In this document: positions 25,920-36,525 of the stretch, in pieces
How positions within the stretch are numbered: position 1 is the stretch's first letter
How the letters are laid out: each line of letters opens with the position of its first letter
Assembly (NCBI GenBank): GCA_019787685.1
Contig: JAHNUO010000005.1
Location: forward strand, 682,001-746,000
DNA: 64,000 nt
DNA from: Chiua virens
Lineage: Eukaryota; Basidiomycota; Agaricomycetes; Boletales; Boletaceae
Direction: 5' to 3'
Notes under the pieces: model-generated
Database searches by the model: none
Seen by the model: only the letters and a program-made list of their open reading frames with translations
What the model was told of the DNA's origin: nothing
Translations under genes and position numbers: made by a program

Positions 25920-26417
25920 ATTTCTCTGGTATTCGTGAATATTTTGTCCATCAGCTGCATTTACTTAAATGCAATATCATGGTCATATTAAGAAAGGACT
26001 GCTGAGTCCCTTCGGGATCCTACTGAGAGCATCAGTGGCCCAGAATGGCGATGTCTGCTTTTTAGAAACCTTGCTCGTAAGTCCGACCATGGTCCGATCA
26101 GCTTAGAGTTGGAAGAAACCATCTCATCAATGGGCATCTGGTACTCGGAGGCGGCTATATGCATCGTTCATGGTCCACTTTGGAAGACTTCATGTGCCTT
26201 GGTTCACGAGCGATCTGTCCTGTACCCGTAGAAGGACGGAGGGAAGAAAGGACAACCGTGACCAGGTAATGGGAACAGGTCAATGAAGTCGTTGGAAGCG
26301 CTGCTAGGAACATGACAGTAAACGGTCGAAGCAGAAGGAGGGGGAGAACTCACCAAGAGGAAGCCCAGACTCGGAGGCTCCAGACGACCAAGGCTCCGGA
26401 ACGGCTGCACCATAGGA

Positions 26418-26660
26418 CGTCCAACCCCACTTGGAATGCCCTAGAAACGACAGAGACGAGCGATTCGAGAGAACGAATGATACAAACCAGGGAGGAGCTA
26501 GAGGCGAGGGGACAGATCGGGAGGGAATGCATATCCCAGAGGCGACATAGATACACCAGACCCAGAAGCCTCCCAAAGTGAGCAGAGGCTGCGACGGCGA
26601 CGACGACGGCAACACCAACACCACAAGTCGAGAACGAGCCCAACTCGAAGGGAAGATGGA
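26418..26660. repeat. Diverged direct repeat, unit 1
   Basis: This unit matches the segment about 622 bp downstream at several ordered landmarks: GACGTCC at 26418 and 27041, a shared run about AGAGGCGACA in the middle, and CAAGTCGAG at 26624 and 27245 (offsets 623 and 621). The similarity is patchy, so this is an old duplication rather than a recent insertion. Confidence 0.55.
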
Positions 26661-27040
26661 AGCGCTGCAAAAATAAGCATTGAAACGTCGAGACACAGAC
26701 GCATGTACCTCAGAGTCCCCAAAAGGTGGGAGAAGGCCGCTTTCCACACTCACTTGTGGTGGTGGCAATGAGGGTGGCGGCGGTGACGAGCAGGATGAAG
26801 CGGCACCAACGGCAGGACCAAGCACTGCTTCATCAAACCCTTCTTCAGTCAGGGAGTGATCGGGACTGGAGCGAATTGGCGGCCTACTGATAGACTGATT
26901 GGACGTGTTGTCAAGAAAATGACACGCCCTTTGGAAGGTAGTAGGCCCTTTCTAACAGTGCACACCGGCTCAATTTGGGTATACCCTAGAGGTCAACCAG
27001 AGCCGAAGGACGACACAGACGGCGAAACGGCACACCACAC

Positions 27041-27283
27041 GACGTCCACACTCATCTGGAGTGCCTCAGAAGCCAGCAGGACGAGCGCTTTGATGGAACG
27101 AAGGTGCTACATTGAAATAAGCTGTCAGAAGGAGGTGAGAAAACGCGCATATCAGAGGCGACACGCACGCTTCAGACGGTCCTGCTAACTTCCCAGAACC
27201 ATTGGAAGCTGGTACGATCAATACAGATGGCGAAAATGAGCGCAGCAAGTCGAGGTGCAGGTCAACTTGAGGGGAAGCAGGGG
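27041..27283. repeat. Diverged direct repeat, unit 2
   Basis: Second unit of the pair described for 26418-26660. It shares the order and spacing of the landmarks, including a following AACTCGAAGGGAAG-like stretch (here AACTTGAGGGGAAG). Boundaries are approximate. Confidence 0.55.
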
Positions 27284-28386
27284 AAGCAGGAGCCGCGGGC
27301 GAACTGCAATGATCAGCGCTGACAGCGTACCAACGGTAAAACACACGTATCCAAAGCGTTCCCCAGTATCTGAGGAATTCCCAGAGCCGATAGAAACAAC
27401 TGCGAAGGTGAAACGAACGCGTCAGGTCGATGATGAGCCACTATTAGGTGAGCAGGAGGGTTAGCACCGGATAAACATCGACAGGCCGGGCTAGCATCAG
27501 AATCAGACACTGTCGTGAAAGCTTTCTGTACGGTTTGGTTTGAATACCGTTTGGCCACCGTCGCACGCTTTCGAACAGTCGGCTTGTTTCTGACTCATTG
27601 TTGACGAGGGAAGATTTGGATGGTGGGTAGGTCGATATTCTGACTCGACAGTCAGGCTGGGCGTCCCAGGTACGTGTATCATTTTGTGTTTCACTTGTGT
27701 CGTCCGTGTCCATAACCGCCGCCCCAAATATCGAGTCCTTGTGGTCGGACTTGGAGCAAATCACTTTCTTGTCGTTGAAGACGCTCGTATCAGCGAAAAT
27801 GACATTGTGCTGCAATCGTCACCGTCCTGAATCCCCCAACGCCGCGCATCGTTGAAGTCCTTGTTCCTCCGCTTACCGCCCAATCTGGGGTACCCTTACT
27901 CTCTTCTCCTAGCCCCGCTGAGCCAAACTCGGTGATCCCGCCTACGACCTGACCAAGCTAGGCCTTCAAATCAGGCTCGTTCTCGTTCTTGCTTACTGTG
28001 AACCTCTCGAACAGACAGACAGACATACGCATGGCTGTTACTCATGCCCGCGCCTGCAACGGCTCAGGAATCGATCCAGATATTTCCCCTGCGGTGGATG
28101 GCATGACAAGGTTACATTGGGAGGTCTGAGGAGGTGGCACTGTGGAGAGGATGGCAGGGCCAGGGACCATTGCGAAGGTTCGCCGCTCATGGGAGCAAGT
28201 GCATTGCTCCGCAATCGTGCTCATAAGCTTGTAAAACGCACATGCGCCCTCGCCGGACGCGATTAGCATGATGAAATCGAAGAGTGAATACGCAAGATTA
28301 CATGGCACCAAGTAATGTAGTTAGGCGAACGGTAGTTCTGTTTCTACAACATCACTCGAGAGTCGACTGTTGCTTCACCTCCGCCC

Positions 28387-29851
28387 TTACTGCCCAAAGG
28401 GGAACAACTGCTCGCATGCCGGCTCTGGCGGCACCGTCTCGTAGAAGGTAACCAAGTTGGCCCTGATGGCAGCCTCGAGTTCAGGAGTCGGATCAGGATA
28501 CAACTCAGCAGTCAAGTTGACCTGTTTCTGGTACGCGTAGCATAGCTTACGAACGATATCAGCACACGGCATGACATGTCCTGGGCGGGATCTACTTACC
28601 GTCCCAGGGTCCTCGTGGTTCACGACATAGTTGCCTGCACCGTCGTTGGCACCGGGTAATGCGTGAATCGCTTCCATTGCCTGGTCATAGAATGTATAGA
28701 AATCTGTCGGAAGGTATGGAGTCTGACGACGCCAGAATCCGTCGGGGTACTTGTGATCATCAAAGAAGCCCCGCGCGTCATCGACGGTTAGGTTGAGCGT
28801 CGAGTTCGCCGTCTGGTTGCTCACAAAGAAGGCAAGGGGGAAGGTTGTTTCTGCGTAGGCAGTTATGACGCGAGGGGTTTCGAACCAGAACGTGGGGTTA
28901 GTTGCGATCGAGTTGTTGATACGCTGCGCCTTTTGCAAGATGGCGGATTCGACGGTGATGTAACCATCTCCGATGAGGTTGGCAGTATCGACAAGCTGGA
29001 TAAAGATTGAGGAATGGAGACACGTATGGTACACTGTACCTACATGATCGAACAAGGTCTCGTTGAAGATCCAGTTGTTTCCGAGATAAAAATCTTCACG
29101 CGTAGTGCTGGCATCACCTGACGTCGAGAGTTGTCAGCCTTGATCAACACTACAAGAGAACATTCTCCGAGAGTTTACCTTCAAAATTGCCATGAATGTT
29201 TAGTCCGGGAGTGAGTTTGGAGTCTGCAGTCACATTTGCACCAATGCTCATCAAGTTGGTCAAATGGTTCCCATCGACCACAAACCCCTATATCAATTTC
29301 AAAACACATGGTGAATGTGCTGATCGAGACGACAAGATATTTTGACATACCGCATAAGTGAGGAACGCGGCCACATTGTATCCCATGTTGAAACCTGCGA
29401 TTTTTGAGCACGCTTCGCGAGGATCAGCGCTCTTTTATCTACATACCTTCCTGGACAGCAGTTATGATCTGACCCGGGGTAGCCACACCGTTATGGGGGA
29501 GATACTTTGGACGAAAACCGCGTTGTTAGTGAGATCAGATCGTGGTGGTTCCGAAAGACTCACCCCGTGAGAAGCCAGGGTATTTAAGCCAGGGCAAGGA
29601 CCACGAATGTCACCAGGAAAATCAGGTATGTATGGGTGGGTCGCGTCATAGACAAGCTTTGGGGACGTGTCATTAACCGGAGGCGGAAGAGGTTGTGCAC
29701 CGGGCATGCTATTGAGGGTTCGTGCTACAGCCCGAACCTGCTCTGGAGACAAGCCTACAAGGGAACGATACTCTGGAAAGTTTGCTAGATGCGGGTATCC
29801 CAGTGCATAAGGGACGAAGGCGGCTAGTATTGTGAAGCTCTGCAACTTCAT
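28387..29851 (-). CDS. Secreted heme-thiolate peroxidase, unspecific peroxygenase (UPO) type
   Basis: Seven exons, complement(28387-28521, 28600-28995, 29044-29117, 29179-29287, 29351-29394, 29447-29504, 29564-29851), 367 residues, frame kept at every junction; introns 48-78 nt. These enzymes use H2O2 to put oxygen into C-H bonds outside the cell. Seen: a signal peptide (MKLQSFTILAAFVPYALG), the proximal heme ligand motif GPCPGLNTLASHG (Cys86), EGFNMGYNVAAFLTYAG, the EGD motif (166-168) that binds magnesium near a heme propionate, and the acid-base pair Arg233...Glu240 in PRVITAYAE. PCP, EGD and R-(6)-E together are the signature of UPOs rather than of the classical chloroperoxidase (EHD, no Arg). 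Several N-x-S/T sequons are present (for example NNS, NQT, NST, NLT). The length fits the long UPO group. A TATA box lies about 60 bp upstream. Natural substrate unknown. Confidence 0.9.
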
Positions 29852-31104
29852 TCTGGGTATGGAAGAGGGCTGGATAGGATGCGATGTTAGGTGAAGACAC
29901 CAAACTGATCTTTATACTGCTGCACGCAGGTGGTAAGGCACGACGTACGGAGAACTATTCTGGTGAGTATGCGCATCAAACCTCCGATGCAGTGCTTAGA
30001 CAGGCGGTACATCTTCCCCCTGATGCAGGCGTACAGACCACTTGATCAGCACCCTGGGTTGCATTCGTACATGAGAGGATTGAACCGTTCGATTTTCCTG
30101 TAAGATGCCGGGAGCGCCTGACTCGGAATAACTATTCAACAATGTTATGCAGAAAGGAACAGAATGTACTCGCAGGAGGAACATGCTAGCAGATGGAGTG
30201 AAATACACTCGAGCTGTATTATGGGTTTGACTTGGCTATGAAGATAAAAATTCGTTGCATAGCAATGATACGACAACCGGAAGGCATCTCTCACCCTTGC
30301 TCTCGTCTATACTGCCATGCTCTAATCGTCAATATCCCTATTGGACGTGCAAAAAAATCGCCGGCGTGAAAACGTACGCCGAACAATGATGGAACACATC
30401 CCAGCTGTCACGGTGCCGCCACTGCAGAGATTGCCGCTATGGAATGTTGTCAAAGGACTGCGAAAAAAAAAACAGGGAGGGGGATATGCCCGGAGGGATG
30501 CACTCGCCGACACTGGCACAAATAGCAGTAGATAAATTTGCGACTTCTCTCAGCTTCTGACGGACAACTTTCTCACCCTTCGTATGATCAGAACAACTGT
30601 CTTCTGAGCTCGAAGCATACTGGTAGATCTGGTTCGGAGAGATGTCTCGCCCGGAGTCATTGACAGCGAGAGAAAAACTCATGAAGGCCCACAGTGACAT
30701 TATTGTGAGCTGACAGGGAATGAGGACCCCCAGCCATACCAGCAGTCAAACCGGTGCGGTTAAACGCACAAAAGTCATGTGTTCGCGTTCTGGATGCTAT
30801 GAATATACTGGTGTCACCACACTTCTCCTACATATTCAAGTGAACTCTGAAATTTACTGTGACAAAATGTAAACGTACGTTTCGAATATGTTCACATCAT
30901 TCTGATGATGTCCGGTGTCTGCGCAGTCATTTTCCACCTTGTAATGTCTCCCGCACCGAGGCGATGGTACATCCTCACGTGACGACTGCATCACAGCCGC
31001 GACGACTCAGAGAATTTAACCTTCCTTTTGACTGCCTACCGCAAGGTGAAGCGTTGAAGAGGGTTTCAATTCGCCGAAAAACCCCTCAAGCGTCGTCCGC
31101 GAAA
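29852..31104. other. Divergent intergenic region between the peroxygenase and the DHHC gene
   Basis: About 1.25 kb separating two divergent starts, so it should hold both promoters. A poly-A run (about 30462-30470) is visible. The open frame that precedes the DHHC start (from 30859) is in frame with it but lacks domain content and is more likely leader sequence. Confidence 0.5.
29911..29916 (-). promoter_or_regulatory. TATA box of the peroxygenase gene
   Basis: TATAAA on the minus strand about 60 bp upstream of the start codon at 29851, a usual distance for a fungal TATA element with a short leader. Confidence 0.5.
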
Positions 31105-32588
31105 ATGATCTGTGCCCGTCAAGTATTTCGATGTTTCAAATGGGTGGAACACGTAGGAGACCAAATCACAGGCGCTGCTGGACCCTATTTTGTAGGTCTC
31201 GCTGTCATTTTGATCTCTCTAGGAACGCTCAGCTTCTGTGCGTATGCGTGCCACAACCTCGTCCCCTGCTTAGCGCTGAAGTTCCTTTCTAGTTACTGTC
31301 GTGCAACCAAACTTGTCATATCCTTGGCTCTCGACCCCGCCTTGCTTGCTGATCGCCCTCAACCTTTACATGCACTATTACTATGTCTGTACGACTCCAC
31401 CAGGGTTTGTAGGCGACCCCCCACGGCATGCTGGAGCCGACTTTCTCTGGGCTTCTCCGACCACCAAGAAACAACCGTCAGGGGCACATGGTGTTCGGTG
31501 GTCATCTCCGGAGCTAGACATGGTGAGTGCAAGCACGTCACGATGCAAACGGTGTCAGGTTGTGCGACCGGAGGTGAGCCATATTTCTTGATTTCAGATT
31601 TATGGTTTAGTCTGGCTAACGTTTATTGTACCGAGAGGGCACATCATTGCCGTATCTGTAACAAATGTGTCCTAAAATATGACCACCACTGTCCTGTCGG
31701 TACTTGATTTCCTGTTTTTCGGTGTTTTTGATGATTTTTTCCCATCCAGTGTGAGTATCCTCATTGCGCGGTCGAGCATCCAGGACTTGACGTAATTAGG
31801 GATTAACCAATGCGTGGGTCTCCACAACGAGCGACATTTTGTTCTTTTCATGTACGCCATTGCTTTATCGTCTATGGTCCATACTTTAAAGTCACCATAG
31901 GACGTATCTCGTGATTGGAAGTTTATTCTTTGTGTTGCTCGGATACCAGGAGGCTCTTGATGCGCTGGGGTTGAGATATGTCGTGCGTTCCTCATACTAT
32001 TTTTTTTCTTGTTGTCACTCACGTTCTTCGATATTTAGCGATGGCTCCATACTATGCCGCAGCTCCCTTTTATTATCTCTTACTTGCTCTCTCTTGTGAT
32101 GTCTCTCGCAGTTTTGGTCATGCTCCTTTGGCATCTTTTGGGGGTCGTACGTGGCGAAACTTCCGTCGAAGCCCAAGACCATCGGGTATATCGTAAGATG
32201 GCACAAGACAGGGGAGAGGTAGGTGCAATAATGTATTGTGCCTCATCAGTGCTAATTACACTCTAGACGTTCGTTAATTCTTATGATTTGGGGTACGTGA
32301 ATCGCTGAGCATCAAATTTGTTGACGGGACTAAGGATTACAAGACCATGCAAGAACCTATCTATTTTCTTCAACATAGGGCGGGATGGATAGTATGTCGT
32401 GTCTCCTTTGATCGTTGATCGTTGAGTAACCTCTTTACAGCCCGTTATATACGCTCTTCTTTCCGTTTAGAACCATGCCGTACACGGATGGACATTCTTG
32501 GGCGAGACGACGAGGTCTTGAGCGACACCTTGGTGTACGGGAAGGGGAGGAGTTGACAGACGACGATGAAGATTCATGGATATCATAA
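31105..32588 (+). CDS. DHHC-type palmitoyltransferase
   Basis: Model: 31105-31237, 31293-31573, 31636-31695, 31750 (1 nt), 31800-31851, 31901-31979, 32039-32218, 32267-32292, 32335-32391, 32441-32588; 338 residues. The enzyme transfers palmitate from CoA to protein cysteines via a cysteine-acyl intermediate in a Golgi/ER or vacuolar membrane. Seen: two N-terminal hydrophobic segments (FVGLAVILISLGTLSF; PCLLIALNLYMHYYYV), the cysteine-rich domain with CKRCQVVRPERAHHC, CRICNKCVLKYDHHCPW, then INQCVGLHNERHFVLF, two more membrane segments (VIGSLFFVLLG; YLLSLVMSLAVLVMLLW), and a tail NSYDLGITRPCKN...FFNIGRDGYPLYT. The W of HHCPW is produced only if a single T at 31750 is an exon between 54-nt and 49-nt introns; a single longer intron from donor 31701 would give HHCPVG instead. 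No ankyrin repeats. Which yeast Pfa protein it matches is not clear. Confidence 0.87.
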
Positions 32589-33498
32589 AGTGAGTTTCTT
32601 CTGCCGACCTATTGCCAATGTGATGAGAAGATGCCGGGGCCATATGACGCTTTGGAAATACCTCGTCAAAGAGGTTTTCTGGAAGTAGTTTGAGTAAATG
32701 ATCCGGTTTCGTTGTCTGCGCGTCGCGCGCGTTTAATCTCTGACTTGATCATGGAATGTTTGATGGTGTATTCTGACCTAGCGCATACAGGGATAACCCC
32801 ACTGCAAATATTCATACGCTATCGTTTAACACCTGGCAACCTATATGGACTGGACAGCTCGAATAATCGTAACTGTGCTCTACTTCTAAAGATAGCATAT
32901 GCCGACCCTGTGATGTTAGTTCCGGGGGCGATGCTGTCGTACGTGAGAAGGCACGAGGCATGTAAGTGGTGAGAACACAAAGGGCTTGAGGCGCTTCCGA
33001 TCTGAGAAGCGGCGGGGTGGACGCGAGTGACGTCAAGGGATACTTCTGGCTTGGAGGACTATCACTTCTCTTCGCCACTTGGATGACAGGCGATGCCCAC
33101 TGCCACGGTTCAGAATGCTGTTCTACTGGCACGTCGGACCTTGTGTGATATCAGCATCTCAGGAAGAGGTCGTCAGTGGCTACATATAGACGGTGGCGAG
33201 CGGCGCTTTCAAAGAACATGTACAGGCACATCATGATCAATGAAGTTTAACAGAATGAAGGTGGGAAGGTGATACTCAGGCTATCGCTGCACGTCTTTCG
33301 TCGAGTATAATCCAGCAGCATAGTCTCTGCTTGATCTGAGGGCTGAGCGCAGTCACCTTGTTTCAGAGCGCTCGTTTCAGCGTCTCTTCATCGCGCTCGT
33401 CAACTTGGTCAACTCCGAGCCGGCGGCGGATTTCCACGATTATTTTGCGACTACATAAATTGGCGGGTTTCTTCCGCGGTTTGACATATCTTTCACCA
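32589..33498. other. Intergenic stretch, no supported gene
   Basis: About 0.9 kb between two plus-strand genes. It should contain the 3' UTR of the DHHC gene and the promoter of the trehalase gene. No convincing open frame or TATA element was found. Confidence 0.5.
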
Positions 33499-36300
33499 AT
33501 GGCTCCGACCCTCTACCATCCACCCGGCGTCACCTTTGTCGAGGACACTGAGCATCGCTCTGCCAACGACCACATCGATGCGGCCACCTACTATGGCGGC
33601 ACAGAGTCTTTCTCCCGCTCGCGAACCTATAGTCATGTAAGTCTCCAGTTCGTATTTCTATATTCATCTGATGTGTCCATACAGTCCCAAATCCATGGTT
33701 ACAAGCCCAAACGCACACCCGCCTTTGAGGAAGACACTCATACACGCCCACGCAGAATGTCCCATGACGAGAAGAGCGTCACTGCACCCCGCCGCTTCCT
33801 GATCGACGTAGAGGAGACCATCCGTGTCGTCCTCGACCAGGAGGATACCGACGGTGATTTCCAGATCAGTGTTACGGATGCTGGTCCCAAGTTGATGGCG
33901 CTCGGGACCGCCACGAGTAATGGCTTCAAGACGTTTGACATCCGTGTATGACAGCAGCCCATTCGTAATCATGCCGTACCTGATGTATTGATTATACTCT
34001 CAGGGGACCTATATGTTGTCGAACCTCCTTCAAGAATTGGCGTTGGCGCGTGACCATAATCGAAAGCGCATCGTCCTCGATGAGGCTCGCTTGACCGAGA
34101 ACCCTGTCGACCGTCTTTCGCGCATGATCAAGAATTCATTTTGGCATTCGCTTACTCGTCGCATTGACGGGGAGGGTCTCGAAATCATCACTGCCGACCC
34201 GAAGAATCGCACCGGTCGCGTACAGGCCCGGATTTATGTCCCACACGGCGAACCGAAGATGGCAGAGTATTACCGGAGAGTCGCACGCGAAAAACCTCAC
34301 ATGAACCTCGATGTCGTGGTTCTTCCCCCAAAACCTGATGACCCTTATTTTGTCAAAAGTCTCAATTCCAAACCCGGCCTTCTCGCTTTAGCCATGAATC
34401 AAGTAAATGACGGAAAGGGTGGTCGCACCCTCAAGGGCATTCCATTCATTGTGCCTGGCGCCCGCTTTAACGAAGTTCGTCTTTCCGGATCATGTTCCAC
34501 TGTTTCTCATTCTCGTTGATACACAGCTCTATAACTGGGATTCCTACTTCATCACGCTCGGACTTCTTGTCGACGGCCAGGTCACTATGGCAAAGGGCAT
34601 GGTCGACCACTTTATCTTCGAGATCAAGCATTACGGCAAGATTTTGAACGGATCTCGGAGTTACTATCTGTGCCGGACACAGCCTCCCTTCTTGACCGAC
34701 ATGGCGTTGCAGATCTATAACCAACTAGACCGTTCTGATATGAGGGCCAACCGGGAGTGGCTTAAACGTGCCATACAAGCAGCTATCAAAGAATATCACA
34801 CTATCTGGGTAGCTGAGCCTCGAATGGATCCCAAGACGGGTCTCTCCCGTTATCGCCCCGACGGTATCGGAATCCCCCCTGAGACCGAGGCTACCCACTT
34901 CACTCATATCCTCGAACCATATGCGGCGAAACACGGCATTTCGGTCCTAGAGTTCAGTGAAAAGTACAACAATGGGATCCTCAAAGAACCCAAACTCGAC
35001 GAATACTTCTTGCACGACCGTGCCGTTCGGGAGTCTGGACACGATACGACTTACCGGTTCGAGAAGCGCTGTGCTAATCTTGGCACCATCGACCTTCAAG
35101 CGCTGTTGTACAAGTACGAAGTCGATATCGGGACTGCAATTCGGGAAGTCTTTGATGATGAGTTGGAACTCGAGGAGGATTTCCCTTTGGCACCATTCCC
35201 TCCATCGGTTGAATCTTACGCTAATCATCATCGCGAACGCTCGATGTCGCGGCCTCAGACTAGCGAAGAGTGGTTCGAGAGAGCGGACTTTCGAAGAGAG
35301 ATGATTGACAAGTATCTCTGGGATGACAGGAAGAACCTCTATTTCGACTATGATACTGTTCAGGAGAAGCAAAGTTTGTACGAAAGTGTCACGAGCTTTT
35401 GGGCCCTTTGGGCGGGCTGCGCGAGTGAGGAACAGTGCTGGAAGCTCGTGTACGTGTTCAGCAGTTGTTCTCTATTTCGTCGACCTGATCTTGCCATAGC
35501 TCACGATCGTTGAAGAAATTTGAAGTTCTTGGCGGGCTCGTGTCTGGTACGGAAGAGTCTCGTGGTAAGATCTCCCTGGATAGACCAAATCGGCAGTGGG
35601 ACTATCCGTAAGTGAATGAATCTATCTGATTTGTACTGTGCTCATTATCTATGCTAGATACGCTTGGTTGGTCATCTCGAAAGAGGATCCTCGTCACTAT
35701 CTAACGTGTTTGATTTTAGGCCGCCTCATCAGATTATGGCATGGGTCGGTTTAGAGCGTTACGGTTACCTCGAGGAAGCACAGCGCCTTGCGTATCGATT
35801 CCTTTATATGTGCGTCCTTATCGCATGTTTTCGACAGATAACATGACATGTTCTCGATTAGGATGACCACAGCATTTGTCGACTTTAACGGTGTAGTGCC
35901 GGAGAAGGTGGGTTAGCTGTTATCTCAACGTCTACGAATAGTTCTCATTTCTATATTTTGCGCAGTTTGACGCGGTGAAGCTATCCCATCTAGTGGATGC
36001 TGAGTATGGCAACCAAGGAATAGACTTCAAGTTGGTCCCTCGCGAAGGCTTTGGGTGGATGAATTGTGAGTGAAGAACTGTTCACCGTAGACGTCCCATG
36101 TTGAATGCATGTGTACAGCCGCTTATCAAGTGGGGTTATCTTTCCTCTCAACACACATGCGGCGGGCTGTTGCGGCCTGCACGAGTCCCGAGGTATTCTT
36201 CGGCAGAGCTGCGAATGCTGACGTTGCGGCTGTTCAGGCTACCGCTGCTGTCGCTGATCCTCTTGACCTCGCCATGGAGAATCTCAACCTCGCCGCATAG
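33499..36300 (+). CDS. NTH1: Neutral trehalase (GH37)
   Basis: Ten exons: 33499-33636, 33685-33945, 34004-34474, 34527-35449, 35500-35607, 35658-35666 (9 nt), 35720-35809, 35862-35907, 35966-36065, 36119-36300; 775 residues, close to the usual 720-780. It hydrolyses cytosolic alpha,alpha-trehalose to glucose. Seen: N-terminal basic-Ser/Thr sites RSRTYSH and RRMSHDE, positioned like the PKA/14-3-3 sites of yeast Nth1; an EF-hand-like calcium loop [12 protein letters not shown]; the first trehalase signature [14 protein letters not shown] spanning an intron; [11 protein letters not shown] with the catalytic Asp; the second signature [16 protein letters not shown]; and REGFGWMN with the catalytic Glu. 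No signal peptide, as expected for the neutral rather than the acid enzyme. Activation by cAMP-PKA and calcium is inferred from the family. Odd: Ala replaces Gly in the usual QWDYPxGW, and that residue comes from a 9-nt exon. Confidence 0.94.
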
Positions 36301-36525
36301 ACTTCGCGGCCAACGCAGAGTTGTTTAATGTAGTAGTAACAGCGCTGGAGTTAACCCTGCCTGCACATACATACGGATCTCATTTCTCTTTGGCATTCCT
36401 TTTGACTTGTTTTTGCATACTAGCGCATCGTAATTTCCATTGGTTAATGGCAATACATTGGTAGCTTCGATGAGTCAGCTAAGCGTGAGCTGCTTGCTAT
36501 CGAATTGGCTCGCAGTGCATCGTCA

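Larger units (their letters stand above)
25920..28386. other. Gene-poor stretch with a diverged duplication
   Basis: About 2.5 kb between copy C and the peroxygenase. It contains two diverged direct repeats (see repeat entries). Open frames such as 26304-26825 minus, 27444-27815 minus and 28042-28311 minus have no recognisable domains. A decayed gene is possible, but I cannot support a coding model. Confidence 0.45.

Noticed and set aside
26304..26825. 173-codon minus-strand open frame rich in Ser/Pro/Val
   Set aside because: Arises opposite the diverged repeat; no start context or domain, and the second repeat unit does not keep an equivalent frame.
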